A stretch of DNA of 30,735 bases from a virus, in the IMG/VR virus record IMGVR_UViG_3300030109_004497, positions 1 to 30,735 of that record; one strand, 5' to 3'. Below, in pieces: positions 6,458 through 11,859 of the stretch (position 1 is its first letter; each line of letters starts with the position of its first letter). Under the pieces are notes generated by a model. That model worked only from the letters and a program-made list of their open reading frames with translations. It was not told where the DNA came from and searched no databases. A program made the position numbers and the translations under genes.

Positions 6458-6657
6458 GCAATTTCTTTCTTTAAATCGATTTTTTCTTGCTGTCTTGATT
6501 TACGTTTTTTACTTTTAAATACCTTTGTGGTGGGTATAGGAAAGTCCGACATCTTTGGTTTGAATATCCTATCGTAGTTCTTATCGTACTTCTTTTTGTC
6601 TGATACTCTACTCTTATCACCTTTACCAGCGTTTGAATATTTAGTTGTCTTTGCCAT
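6454..6657 (-). CDS. hypothetical basic protein
   Basis: This 67-residue protein, MAKTTKYSNAGKGDKSRVSD..., is very rich in lysine and arginine, with a PIPTTKVFKSKKRKSRQQEK tail. It suggests an unstructured nucleic-acid-binding protein. The open frame extends to ATG 6705, but ATG 6657 has AGGA 7 nt upstream and overlaps the previous gene by only 17 nt, so it is preferred. No family recognised. Confidence 0.62.
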   Translation of the reverse strand: MAKTTKYSNAGKGDKSRVSDKKKYDKNYDRIFKPKMSDFPIPTTKVFKSKKRKSRQQEKIDLKKEIA

Positions 6658-7063
6658 ACCAATGTCCTGTATAAGGTAGTCTAATGAGAATGTAAGGTTT
6701 GTCATCTACATAGAATATCTCATTAACTCCCCAATAGTTAGTTTCTTCGAATATTATCCTATCCATAAGTATATCCAAAGTCTCTTCTTTTTGTATAGTT
6801 GGTACATTTCCCCAAGCATAAGATTCGACTATCTCTATCTGAATCTGACAATGGACATCGTTTGATGGTTTAAGAACATACCCTATTATCTCAGGCTTAA
6901 CTTCACCTCTAAGTGCTGGTGATGCTAACAGAAACGTTACTATTGCTAATAATAAATGTAACCAAGATAATGATATCTTTTTCATTTTACTCTCCCTTTT
7001 TATTTTTACTTCACATTCTTCACCTGTTGTTTCAGATGTAAATCTGTAAGTTTTATATTTCAT
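6641..7063 (-). CDS. hypothetical membrane-anchored or secreted protein
   Basis: This 140-residue protein has a 25-residue polar N-terminus, then a basic-hydrophobic segment (KKISLSWLHLLLAIVTFLLA, about 27-46) that could be a signal anchor, followed by SPALRGEVK. The rest (about 50-140) is polar with aromatic strands and looks extracytoplasmic. If translation began at the internal Met27 the segment would be a normal signal peptide. The ATG 7063 overlaps the stop of the 32-residue gene (TAATG), so the longer form is coupled. Function unknown. Confidence 0.65.
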   Translation of the reverse strand: MKYKTYRFTSETTGEECEVKIKRESKMKKISLSWLHLLLAIVTFLLASPALRGEVKPEIIGYVLKPSNDVHCQIQIEIVESYAWGNVPTIQKEETLDILMDRIIFEETNYWGVNEIFYVDDKPYILIRLPYTGHWYGKDN

Positions 7064-7161
7064 TACATACGAAAGAAATCTGAGTAGTCATCGTAATACA
7101 AAATGTATACTAGATAAAATACACCAAGCACAATACCACCGACTAAATAATATTCAAACAT
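7063..7161 (-). CDS. 32-residue membrane micro-protein
   Basis: ATG 7161 to TAA 7063 encodes MFEYYLVGGIVLGVFYLVYI then LYYDDYSDFFRM: one hydrophobic segment with an acidic/aromatic tail. AGGAGAG lies just upstream of the ATG. The stop overlaps the next start as TAATG. The membrane character and coupling on one side support a real gene. Function unknown. Confidence 0.62.
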   Translation of the reverse strand: MFEYYLVGGIVLGVFYLVYILYYDDYSDFFRM

Positions 7162-7170
7162 AACTCTCTC

Positions 7171-7497
7171 CTATTTAATTTGTAAATCTTGTAATCCTTG
7201 TGGTACGTTCTTTTGTATGTAATGTTGTATCACGAAGGCCTCTGCTAAATGAGAAAAGAACCAGAAGAAACATAGTATAGGAACAAAGATTCTATAATCC
7301 AATCCTATCATAGAGACACCCAACCAAGTAAAGAATATCATACCCATAGATTTGGTTAGGAAACTAATACCACTAAACCCTAACGACATAACACTACCTC
7401 TAGCATTGACCACATAAACACCAATCATCAAGTGTAGTAGATTAAGAAATGAAGGAGCAATAACTCCCATTAAAAAATATAAAGATGCTGTAATCAT
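7171..7497 (-). CDS. small multi-pass membrane protein
   Basis: This 108-residue protein has about three membrane segments (about 4-28, 38-62, 68-92): SLYFLMGVIAPSFLNLLHLM, then FLTKSMGMIFFTWLGVSMIG, then FVPILCFFWFFSHLAEAFVI. The size and pattern recall AtpI-like or small phage membrane proteins, but nothing decisive is seen. The start overlaps the upstream 29-codon gene as ATGA. The gene is the third of a coupled chain (7684, 7583, 7497) under promoter P5. Confidence 0.68.
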   Translation of the reverse strand: MITASLYFLMGVIAPSFLNLLHLMIGVYVVNARGSVMSLGFSGISFLTKSMGMIFFTWLGVSMIGLDYRIFVPILCFFWFFSHLAEAFVIQHYIQKNVPQGLQDLQIK

Positions 7498-7583
7498 TTA
7501 AAGATATCCCTTTCTAATTCTTTTGCTAGATTGTAAAATGCGTATACAAAGATAACATACAATGATATCTCTAACACTGTCAT
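7494..7583 (-). CDS. 29-residue membrane micro-protein
   Basis: ATG 7583 to TGA 7494 encodes MTVLEISLYVIFVYAFYNLA then KELERDIFK: a single hydrophobic helix with a charged tail. The start overlaps the stop of the preceding 34-residue gene, and its own stop overlaps the start of the next gene (ATGA both times). The double coupling is the main evidence. Confidence 0.6.
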   Translation of the reverse strand: MTVLEISLYVIFVYAFYNLAKELERDIFK

Positions 7584-7684
7584 TTATTAAACTTATCTTG
7601 TATCTTATCAGCTAACCATTCTACTACATCAGTAGACACAACGATAAAACCGATTGTAACTATTGCCCAAATAATCTCATTCAT
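7580..7684 (-). CDS. 34-residue membrane micro-protein, possibly leaderless
   Basis: ATG 7684 to TGA 7580 encodes MNEIIWAIVTIGFIVVSTDV then VEWLADKIQDKFNK: one hydrophobic helix and an amphipathic tail. The -10 box of promoter P5 ends only 7 nt before the ATG, so the transcript would start at or next to the start codon, making the mRNA leaderless unless P5 is not used. It begins the ATGA-coupled chain of three membrane proteins. Confidence 0.58.
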   Translation of the reverse strand: MNEIIWAIVTIGFIVVSTDVVEWLADKIQDKFNK

Positions 7685-7690
7685 ACCTAT

Positions 7691-7719
7691 AATATACGAA
7701 AAAAATATATTCGTGTCAA
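7691..7719 (-). promoter_or_regulatory. sigma70-like promoter P5, near-consensus
   Basis: Minus-strand TTGACA (7714-7719), 17-nt spacer, TATATT (7691-7696). This is the best match of all copies in the window. It is preceded by a T-tract (GTAAAAAAAGAC). It drives the small membrane-protein chain at 7684-7171. Confidence 0.82.
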
Positions 7720-7755
7720 GTCTTTTTTTACATAAAATAGAGTTATTTATTAGTG

Positions 7756-7779
7756 GTAGAGGAAAGTCCTCTACTTTTT
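7756..7779 (+). terminator. intrinsic-terminator-shaped hairpin just before the plus-strand gene
   Basis: GTAGAGGA (7756-7763), AAG loop, TCCTCTAC (7767-7774), then TTTTT (7775-7779): a textbook intrinsic terminator on the plus strand. It lies 23 nt before the ATG of the only plus-strand gene, with no plus-strand gene upstream. It could block antisense read-through, act as an attenuator or protect the 5' end of the mRNA. Confidence 0.7.
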
Positions 7780-7802
7780 CCTTTAACTAACGGAGAATAA
7801 AC

Positions 7803-8024
7803 ATGAAGGAAGTAATAACAATGGTCAAGGGATATGTAGATGACATAGCTCATTTACTTATGTCCTTTGTTGCCATAGGTGCTGTGTCCGAAGTAATCTT
7901 TGGAACTGGTGTCTTTGGTGTCAAAGTTATTGGAAACTTAACATCAATTATCAGTACATTCGGTCAGTCCGGATTTGCTGGACTTGTCGCTTTATTGGTG
8001 TTGGTGGGTTTATTTCGTAAGTAG
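7803..8024 (+). CDS. small two-helix membrane protein, only plus-strand gene
   Basis: This 73-residue protein has two hydrophobic regions: about 17-48 (LLMSFVAIGAVSEVIFGTGV and onward) and 56-71 (GFAGLVALLVLVGLF). It is rich in Gly, Val and Ser, with a short basic end, RK. CGGAG lies 8 nt before the ATG. I recall similar small proteins in marine T4-like phages without assigned function. The size and two helices would suit a holin or a small virion/membrane protein, but this is not shown. It is framed by a hairpin before (7756-7779) and a bidirectional terminator after (8034-8067), so it is an independent unit. TATTTATTA at 7744-7752 may be a late promoter element. Confidence 0.78.
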   Translation: MKEVITMVKGYVDDIAHLLMSFVAIGAVSEVIFGTGVFGVKVIGNLTSIISTFGQSGFAGLVALLVLVGLFRK

Positions 8025-8033
8025 GTAAAAGAA

Positions 8034-8067
8034 AAAGGGATGGCATACCTACTTGTGCCATCCCTTT
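8034..8067. terminator. bidirectional intrinsic terminator between convergent genes
   Basis: AAAGGGATGGCA (8034-8045) pairs with TGCCATCCCTTT (8056-8067) over 12 bp with a 10-nt loop. On the minus strand the hairpin is followed by a T-rich run (TTTTTCTTTT when the A-tract is included), a strong terminator for the TonB-like gene. On the plus strand it ends the 7803-8024 gene, with a weaker tail. Confidence 0.85.
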
Positions 8068-8079
8068 GGTTATAAAGTC

Positions 8080-8394
8080 CTATCTAAATATTATCGGTAA
8101 CTGATATCTTACTCTAACAGGTCTTCCATTTTGTAACGCGGGTTTGTATTTTGTTTGTTCTAACTTGTCTATAACAATACGATTCAGGTATCGGTCAAAG
8201 GTATCGAGTATCTTTGGTTGTTCTACTTTACCATTTTCGTCTATCATAAATGAAACTACTATCTTACCCTTTTTCGGTGTATATGGTAGTTCATGAGAGT
8301 ATAACTCAAATGGTGTCTTTGGTATAGGTGGTTGACTATCTACTACATTAGCAAATGTCAATCCAACAAGTAACAAACACATAAGTCGCTTCAT
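8080..8394 (-). CDS. secreted TonB C-terminal-domain protein
   Basis: This 104-residue protein has a signal peptide (MKRLMCLLLVGLTFANVVDS, cleavage around 18-20), a proline-rich link (QPPIPKTPFELYS) and a TonB C-terminal fold (GKIVVSFMIDENGKVEQPKI, then KYKPALQNGRPVRVRYQLPI). It lacks the membrane helix and long Pro spacer of real TonB, so it would be a free periplasmic TonB-like domain. In bacteria this domain docks on the TonB box of outer-membrane receptors. A phage copy could interfere with a receptor, for example in superinfection exclusion, but that is inference. GGAGAATCAC precedes the ATG. No P-type promoter lies upstream; TATTTATTA occurs at 8437-8445. Confidence 0.82.
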   Translation of the reverse strand: MKRLMCLLLVGLTFANVVDSQPPIPKTPFELYSHELPYTPKKGKIVVSFMIDENGKVEQPKILDTFDRYLNRIVIDKLEQTKYKPALQNGRPVRVRYQLPIIFR

Positions 8395-8459
8395 GTGATT
8401 CTCCTACTTCGGTTTGTGGATTATTAAGCTAATCGCTAATAAATATTGTAATGTAAAAT

Positions 8460-8795
8460 TTAATCTTCTTGATACTTAGATAAATCGAGATTTGGTAAAG
8501 GTTTCTCTATCTTAAGGTCTTTCAGTTTACTATTCGCTACAACCAACTTACTACCACCCACTATCTTACCGTTTACTATATGATATATAAAGAATACAGT
8601 CTTCCACATCCCTACTCTTACGATACGACCAGGTGAACCATCCACCTCTACAACATCATCCTCATTATAGTCATTACCTAAGAATATCATAATACCATCC
8701 ACTAATTCCTGTATGGTATTATTAAATAAGAGTAAAGCTATGCCAGTAACTAATAACCAACTATACTCATTTACAAGGTTTTTTATTTCTTCCAT
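8460..8795 (-). CDS. MscS-like beta-domain protein with one membrane helix
   Basis: This 111-residue protein has one hydrophobic helix (about 12-38: SWLLVTGIALLLFNNTIQEL) followed by the MscS-type beta domain. The family pattern 'GD-V...G..G.V..(I/V)G...T' appears as NEDDVVEVDGSPGRIVRVGM, and the 'V.(P)NS.L' motif as VVANSKLKDL. Full MscS channels have at least three helices and about 280 residues, so this is a trimmed version that may join host MscS heptamers or change turgor sensing; this is inferred. The ribosome-binding site is weak. Neighbouring TonB-like and membrane genes make an envelope module. TATTTATTA is at 8818-8826. Confidence 0.72.
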   Translation of the reverse strand: MEEIKNLVNEYSWLLVTGIALLLFNNTIQELVDGIMIFLGNDYNEDDVVEVDGSPGRIVRVGMWKTVFFIYHIVNGKIVGGSKLVVANSKLKDLKIEKPLPNLDLSKYQED

Positions 8796-8882
8796 TTCTT
8801 CTATGCCCTTCTTCCAATAATAAATATCAAACCGACACGATATCCTATGTCGCTAGACATATAAAAAGGATCCATGGGTAAA

Positions 8883-8919
8883 AAATTGACAGCAAAATGT
8901 TTGCCACCCTAGCGCTGTT
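8883..8919 (-). terminator. intrinsic terminator ending the cobS 3' region
   Basis: On the minus strand ACAGC (8914-8918) pairs with GCTGT (8889-8893). An inner hairpin of GCAAA and TTTGC shares two bases with the outer arm, so the two compete. CAATTTTTT follows. The T-run and position suggest the end of the transcript from promoter P6. Confidence 0.6.
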
Positions 8920-8934
8920 AAAGTATCGCTTTAA
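8918..8934. repeat. 17-nt palindromic repeat, copy 1
   Basis: TTAAAGTATCGCTTTAA, with arms TTAAAG/CTTTAA, identical to copy 2 at 9003-9019. The part TATCGCT can also pair with AGCGATA at 8968-8974, so alternative foldings between the copies are possible. Confidence 0.85.
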
Positions 8935-9002
8935 CTGTTTGGAAAACCGAATGAAGATTGGGGGTACAGCGATAGGTCGGTGAAAGGAGATTAACACCAA
9001 CC

Positions 9003-9019
9003 TTAAAGTATCGCTTTAA
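9003..9019. repeat. 17-nt palindromic repeat, copy 2
   Basis: This is an exact copy of TTAAAGTATCGCTTTAA, 85 nt from copy 1; only the immediate flanks differ. It lies between the GGTCGGTG hairpin and the large stem at 9028-9089. Confidence 0.85.
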
Positions 9020-9096
9020 TTATGAGTCGCCCACCTCGGAGGCCTTTTAACTCGTGACATTATGTCATGAGAACCTCGGAGGTTGGGCGATGTCTT

Positions 9097-10272
9097 TTAG
9101 TCGTTGTCCTCTATCTCGTGGTCGGTGAACAACTCTTCTTCACTACCATCAGACACGAACTTCTGTACTATCTGTTTGACGAATGTTCTCTCCGAGTCAA
9201 CACCACCAGTAGCGTCATACTGAGGGTAGATGGTGATGTCGGCAGCTTCCATTAGATTGAATCCATCGAAGAGTAACCCAGCTATCTCTACTGAGGTTCT
9301 TGTCGACACACCACTCGTAATACGAGGATTGTCATTAGCCGCCTCAACACGAGTAAGGTGGGTAATGGACGAAATATTTTTTAGTTCACTTTCTTCGACA
9401 GTCGGAAACATGTACTTAAGTAAACCAAGCTCTTCTTCGTCATTAAGTAAGTCCATCTCGATAACGGTGAATCTATCCATGAGGGCTTTATCTAGCTGAC
9501 GAGTAGCGGTGTACTCATTACCGATGTTAGCCGTAGCGATGAATGTCACACCATCAGCGACCTTGATAGTATCTTGACCATCAGACTCATCAAGTCTTAA
9601 GTATCTCTGACCATAGTCGAGAACAGTCATCAAGATATTCCAAGCATCAGGATGTGCCCTTGTCAACTCATCTAAGAGTATAACGGCATTTTCCGTCTGT
9701 ATGGCTTTAACGAATAGTGACTCAGAAAAGTAAGTACCCTTACCTTTGTCGAAGTGAACGTTACCTATTAAGGACGCCCTCGGGTCTTGAGTCGCACCCA
9801 AGTTAAAGTAGAAGTCAGGTCTGTCAAGAGCATTGACGAGTGACTTAGCAGCCATTGTCTTTCCACAACCGGCTTGACCAGTCATCATTATATTCTTACC
9901 TCTGACGGCAGACCTTATGAGGTACTTCCACTTGAGTTCCTTCATGACCAAACCTTTCGGTTTTAGTCCATAGGAATTAGAAATAAAATCTACTACAGCC
10001 TCATGACCATCAGGTATCTCTACATCAGATGGAGCATCAGGTACGTGTGATACCGCACCGAATTGTTCCATTGGTACTTTCCACCAATAGATTCTTCCAC
10101 CCTTGCCCTCTCGGCATTCAAGAGCCATACCTTTCATGTATGCTGATTTCCTCGTACCAGTTCTGATATACGAGGTATATTTTACTCCATCTTTATCCCA
10201 AGCGTTGTATCTATTACCAGATTTCTCAATCTTGACGACTACGCCTGGTGATGGGTTTTTCCTTTTTGTCAT
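9097..10272 (-). CDS. cobS: CobS-like AAA+ ATPase (MoxR/CobS class)
   Basis: This 391-residue protein has an N-terminal basic region of about 100 residues, then an AAA+ module. Walker A is GQAGCGKT (132-139), Walker B VILLDE (197-202), sensor 1 lies in IATANIGNEYT and an arginine finger candidate in LMDRFTVIEMD. It is related to CobS, the ATPase of the cobaltochelatase, and to MoxR ATPases that remodel protein complexes with a VWA partner. The CobT-like VWA partner is encoded at 14195-16198 in a separate operon. Phages with this pair generally lack other cobalamin genes, so a chaperone-like role is as likely as cobalt insertion. GGAGAAAAT precedes the ATG and P6 is the promoter. A structured 3' region follows. 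Confidence 0.88.
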   Translation of the reverse strand: MTKRKNPSPGVVVKIEKSGNRYNAWDKDGVKYTSYIRTGTRKSAYMKGMALECREGKGGRIYWWKVPMEQFGAVSHVPDAPSDVEIPDGHEAVVDFISNSYGLKPKGLVMKELKWKYLIRSAVRGKNIMMTGQAGCGKTMAAKSLVNALDRPDFYFNLGATQDPRASLIGNVHFDKGKGTYFSESLFVKAIQTENAVILLDELTRAHPDAWNILMTVLDYGQRYLRLDESDGQDTIKVADGVTFIATANIGNEYTATRQLDKALMDRFTVIEMDLLNDEEELGLLKYMFPTVEESELKNISSITHLTRVEAANDNPRITSGVSTRTSVEIAGLLFDGFNLMEAADITIYPQYDATGGVDSERTFVKQIVQKFVSDGSEEELFTDHEIEDND

Positions 10273-10295
10273 ATTTTCTCCTTATTTAACAGTTA

Positions 10296-10324
10296 AAGCT
10301 ACGAATAATAAATGAATAAAACAA
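10296..10324 (-). promoter_or_regulatory. sigma70-like promoter P6 (cobS)
   Basis: Minus-strand TTGTTT (10319-10324), 17-nt spacer, TAGCTT (10296-10301), followed by TAACTG. It lies 24 nt before the cobS start codon and matches P3, P7 and P9 in the -10 box. Confidence 0.8.
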
Positions 10325-10365
10325 GCATTATTTTCGTTATTTCGCCTTTTTTTTAATAAATCTTT

Positions 10366-10701
10366 GTGAGACATTTACCCAAATCCGGCATTTCCACCCG
10401 ACGGAAGCGGCCTGTACCACCACCATGTCTCACGAATCATTGAGGGGGGACTCGAACCCCCCAGCCATACTAACGGACTACTAAGGGAATCACTCCTTTT
10501 CGTCCTCTGACGCCACTTACCTAAGAGAGTGATTAGTTCTCTATCATGGGCCTTTCAAAGCCTGACCTTACTCAGTTGCGGTTTCCAAACCCAGCATTTC
10601 AGCCCCTTTCGGTCAGATGTCTTGGGGACTCCAGAAGTCGATGACTAGCAGTGGCTCTTAACCTTAGTCCCACTTAATTCTTTGTTTTATCTCTTTAACT
10701 C
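10366..10701 (-). ncRNA. large structured RNA with a tRNA T-arm-like hairpin
   Basis: This is a gene-free stretch of about 335 nt with its own promoter (P7). From its 5' end it contains: GGGACT/AGTCCC (10666-10671 with 10625-10630); CTGACC/GGTCAG (10611-10616 with 10562-10567) enclosing the hairpin GGTTT-CC-AAACC; a GGC...GCC hairpin (10549-10562); an 8-bp stem (10488-10495 with 10527-10534) enclosing CGTC-CTCT-GACG; a T-arm-like hairpin GGGGGG-TTCGAGT-CCCCCC (10444-10462); and a closing 9-bp stem GTGAGACAT/ATGTCTCAC (10366-10374 with 10425-10433) around another hairpin. The loop TTCGAGT fits the T-loop consensus TTCRANY. No matching acceptor, anticodon arm or tag frame is found, so tRNA and ordinary tmRNA are not supported. 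The class is unknown; GOLLD-like or divergent tmRNA-like RNAs are candidates. Confidence 0.7.
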
Positions 10702-10708
10702 ACATATA

Positions 10709-10737
10709 AAGCTACGAAGAAAAAACGACAGTTACAA
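10709..10737 (-). promoter_or_regulatory. sigma70-like promoter P7 (structured RNA)
   Basis: Minus-strand TTGTAA (10732-10737), 17-nt spacer, TAGCTT (10709-10714). It is nearly identical to P9 over the -35, spacer start (CTGT) and -10, and is preceded by a T-tract. The predicted start near 10702 matches the 5' edge of the structured RNA; no gene lies between P7 and that RNA. Confidence 0.8.
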
Positions 10738-10807
10738 GCAAAAAAGGCAAATAAATGCATTTTTTTCTGGGTAATTCATCCTAATCTAGCTTGCTGTGCA
10801 ATCCTCA

Positions 10808-10836
10808 AATATAACACTATTAGCGTTAAAATACAA
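10808..10836 (-). promoter_or_regulatory. sigma70-like promoter P8
   Basis: Minus-strand TTGTAT (10831-10836), 17-nt spacer, TATATT (10808-10813), then TGAGG. It lies 99 nt upstream of P7, so it gives a second, longer start for the structured RNA. A 15-codon frame (MNYPEKNAFICLFCL) starts just after it, but is too short to call. Confidence 0.7.
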
Positions 10837-11058
10837 GCAAAAAGTGATAAAAACCTATAGAAAAAGCTTTTTTTTCAAGTGTGTGTGAGCCCTATACTTT
10901 GAGGTGTGTCAAATAGTCATCTTCATGTAGTTTTGACATATATATAATATTATAAATTAGGGAAAATACCCACTACTACCCACGAGTAACCATAGAGCTA
11001 GTGTATTATATTGGATATTTGATGTGTATCCCTCGCTAGAGGGTGGAACGTGTTATAT
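10837..11058. other. gene-free AT-rich tract
   Basis: No credible gene was seen on either strand. It holds the hairpin CCCTC-GCTA-GAGGG (11029-11042) just past the stop of the 67-residue gene, a run of alternating TA (10939-10955), and an A/T tract near 10861-10875. The small hairpin lacks a T-run on the minus strand. The tract may simply space the end of the cobT operon from P8. Confidence 0.5.
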
Positions 11059-11262
11059 TTAGGTAAAAGGTGGCTCTTCCTTCCTTATCCATTCTATGTC
11101 TTTTACCCCTTTAATGCTTAATAATTCTTTTATGTGTACTTCAGAGTCACCCCATAACCAGAACTGAATAACTTTACCATTAGGTTTGTATATACCCATG
11201 TCTCTGGCTCTTATGTGATACCAGCCTTCTTGTGTATCGTCACCCCAAAAGGGATTAGGCAT
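11059..11262 (-). CDS. hypothetical small protein, last gene of the cobT operon
   Basis: This 67-residue protein, MPNPFWGDDTQEGWYHIRAR..., has four or more tryptophans, a beta-rich middle (GKVIQFWLWGDSEVHIKELL) and the end EWIRKEEPPFT. No family is recognised. The ATG 11262 overlaps the stop of the 28-residue upstream gene by 8 nt. A small hairpin (11029-11042) follows and may stabilise the 3' end. Confidence 0.6.
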   Translation of the reverse strand: MPNPFWGDDTQEGWYHIRARDMGIYKPNGKVIQFWLWGDSEVHIKELLSIKGVKDIEWIRKEEPPFT

Positions 11263-11341
11263 CTGTCCACTCGTTAACTAGCCATTCTATGAAAAGAAGC
11301 GTCAAGTTAACCCCTATTACTTGCATAATAAATTCACCCAT
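11255..11341 (-). CDS. 28-residue hydrophobic micro-protein
   Basis: ATG 11341 (or ATG 11344 in frame) to TAA 11255 encodes MGEFIMQVIGVNLTLLFIEW then LVNEWTDA. It overlaps the stop of the preceding gene by 8 nt and the start of the next by 8 nt, filling what would otherwise be a gap in a tightly packed operon. One short hydrophobic helix is likely. The evidence is positional. Confidence 0.48.
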   Translation of the reverse strand: MGEFIMQVIGVNLTLLFIEWLVNEWTDA

Positions 11342-11612
11342 CATTCTTTTCTTTTTGGTTGAGTATATCGATTAGTTCATATACGAGTTGATGATATTGA
11401 GGATGGTTGGATAGAGACTTTAATAGGTTGGTAACGTACTCATCGGGTATCTTATCTATCTCGGGATTGTCCACGAGTATCTTACCCGCTTTAAAGAACG
11501 TGTCTATTGCTACCTGTACTTCCTTTGGATGGTCACCCCTTATACGGGCTCTTCCTTCATCGTACTCGTTGATTAGGAATTCAAAGTATTCTTTCTTTTG
11601 TTTCTCGTTCAT
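11334..11612 (-). CDS. hypothetical helical protein
   Basis: This 92-residue protein, MNEKQKKEYFEFLINEYDEG..., is mostly helical and mixed in charge: GRARIRGDHPKEVQVAIDTF, a middle with DNPEIDKIPDEYV, then the NHPQYHQLVYELIDILNQ helix. It has no membrane segment or metal motif. ATG 11612 overlaps the GIY-YIG gene by 32 nt. No family recognised. Confidence 0.62.
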   Translation of the reverse strand: MNEKQKKEYFEFLINEYDEGRARIRGDHPKEVQVAIDTFFKAGKILVDNPEIDKIPDEYVTNLLKSLSNHPQYHQLVYELIDILNQKEKNDG

Positions 11613-11859
11613 TTGCCTTTATCCAAGATAGTTTTTTTCTACGATTCCATTGTTTTATACCATACTCCACTTTCATAGCGTCGCTTCTGTTACCTATAAG
11701 ATGACTTAGATATACTATGTGAGCTGGAATTCGTTTACTCACATACTTTGCTCCCTTACCACTATTATGTTCATTTAACCTTCTCTTCCAATCCGTTGTT
11801 ATTCCTGTATAGATAGTCCCATCCGAACATTCCAACATGTATACTCTATATTTCTTCAT
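11581..11859 (-). CDS. GIY-YIG nuclease domain protein (YhbQ/UPF0213-like)
   Basis: This 92-residue protein consists of a single GIY-YIG domain: YRVYMLECSDGTIYTGITTD (4-23, the VYML...YTGI form of the GIY/YIG pair), then WKRRLNEHNSGKGAKYVSKR with the conserved Arg and His-Asn, and AMKVEYGIKQ with the catalytic glutamate. Small proteins of this class (Slx1/YhbQ-like) cut branched or nicked DNA, or are of unknown use. It stands inside the cobT operon, overlapped on both sides, which argues against a mobile homing endonuclease and for a fixed role such as DNA repair or host DNA breakdown. The start is ATG 11859. Confidence 0.88.
   Translation of the reverse strand: MKKYRVYMLECSDGTIYTGITTDWKRRLNEHNSGKGAKYVSKRIPAHIVYLSHLIGNRSDAMKVEYGIKQWNRRKKLSWIKANERETKERIL

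Larger units (their letters stand above)
8887..9095 (-). ncRNA. structured 3' region or small RNA downstream of cobS
   Basis: These roughly 210 nt contain no gene but are dense in inverted repeats. CGCCCA-CCTC pairs with GAGG-TTGGGCG as a 10-bp stem with one bulge (ends at about 9028 and 9089). It encloses a 21-nt near-palindrome, CTCGTGACAT-T-ATGTCATGAG (9051-9071). GGTCGGTG (8975-8982) pairs with CACCAACC (8995-9002). The 17-mer TTAAAGTATCGCTTTAA, itself a hairpin, occurs twice. The terminator at 8883-8919 closes it. It has no promoter of its own, so it would be the 3' untranslated part of the cobS mRNA or an RNA processed from it. Confidence 0.5.

Noticed and set aside
7756-7774. GAGGAAAGTCC resembling the RNase P RNA start
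   Set aside because: It is only a short hairpin followed by five T; none of the other conserved RNase P RNA parts follow.
10441-10465. tRNA gene suggested by the T-arm GGGGGG-TTCGAGT-CCCCCC
   Set aside because: The 3' acceptor would be CTCAATG with no CCA. No 5' acceptor (CATTGAG or wobble form), D-arm or anticodon arm lies within the expected distance on the minus strand.
10366-10701. Ordinary or permuted tmRNA, or a group I intron
   Set aside because: No tag reading frame ending in the usual Ala-Ala-stop, no GGTTCGACG-like 5' motif and no acceptor pairing were found. The group I core elements (R/S pair, P7) are also not seen. It is kept as a structured RNA of unknown class.
10739-10786. 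15-codon frame MNYPEKNAFICLFCL after P8
   Set aside because: Too short, a weak ribosome-binding site, and its end runs into the -35 box of P7.
11581-11859. GIY-YIG gene as a mobile homing endonuclease
   Set aside because: It is a single short YhbQ-like domain overlapped on both sides by operon genes, with no DNA-binding tail, intron or disrupted gene.
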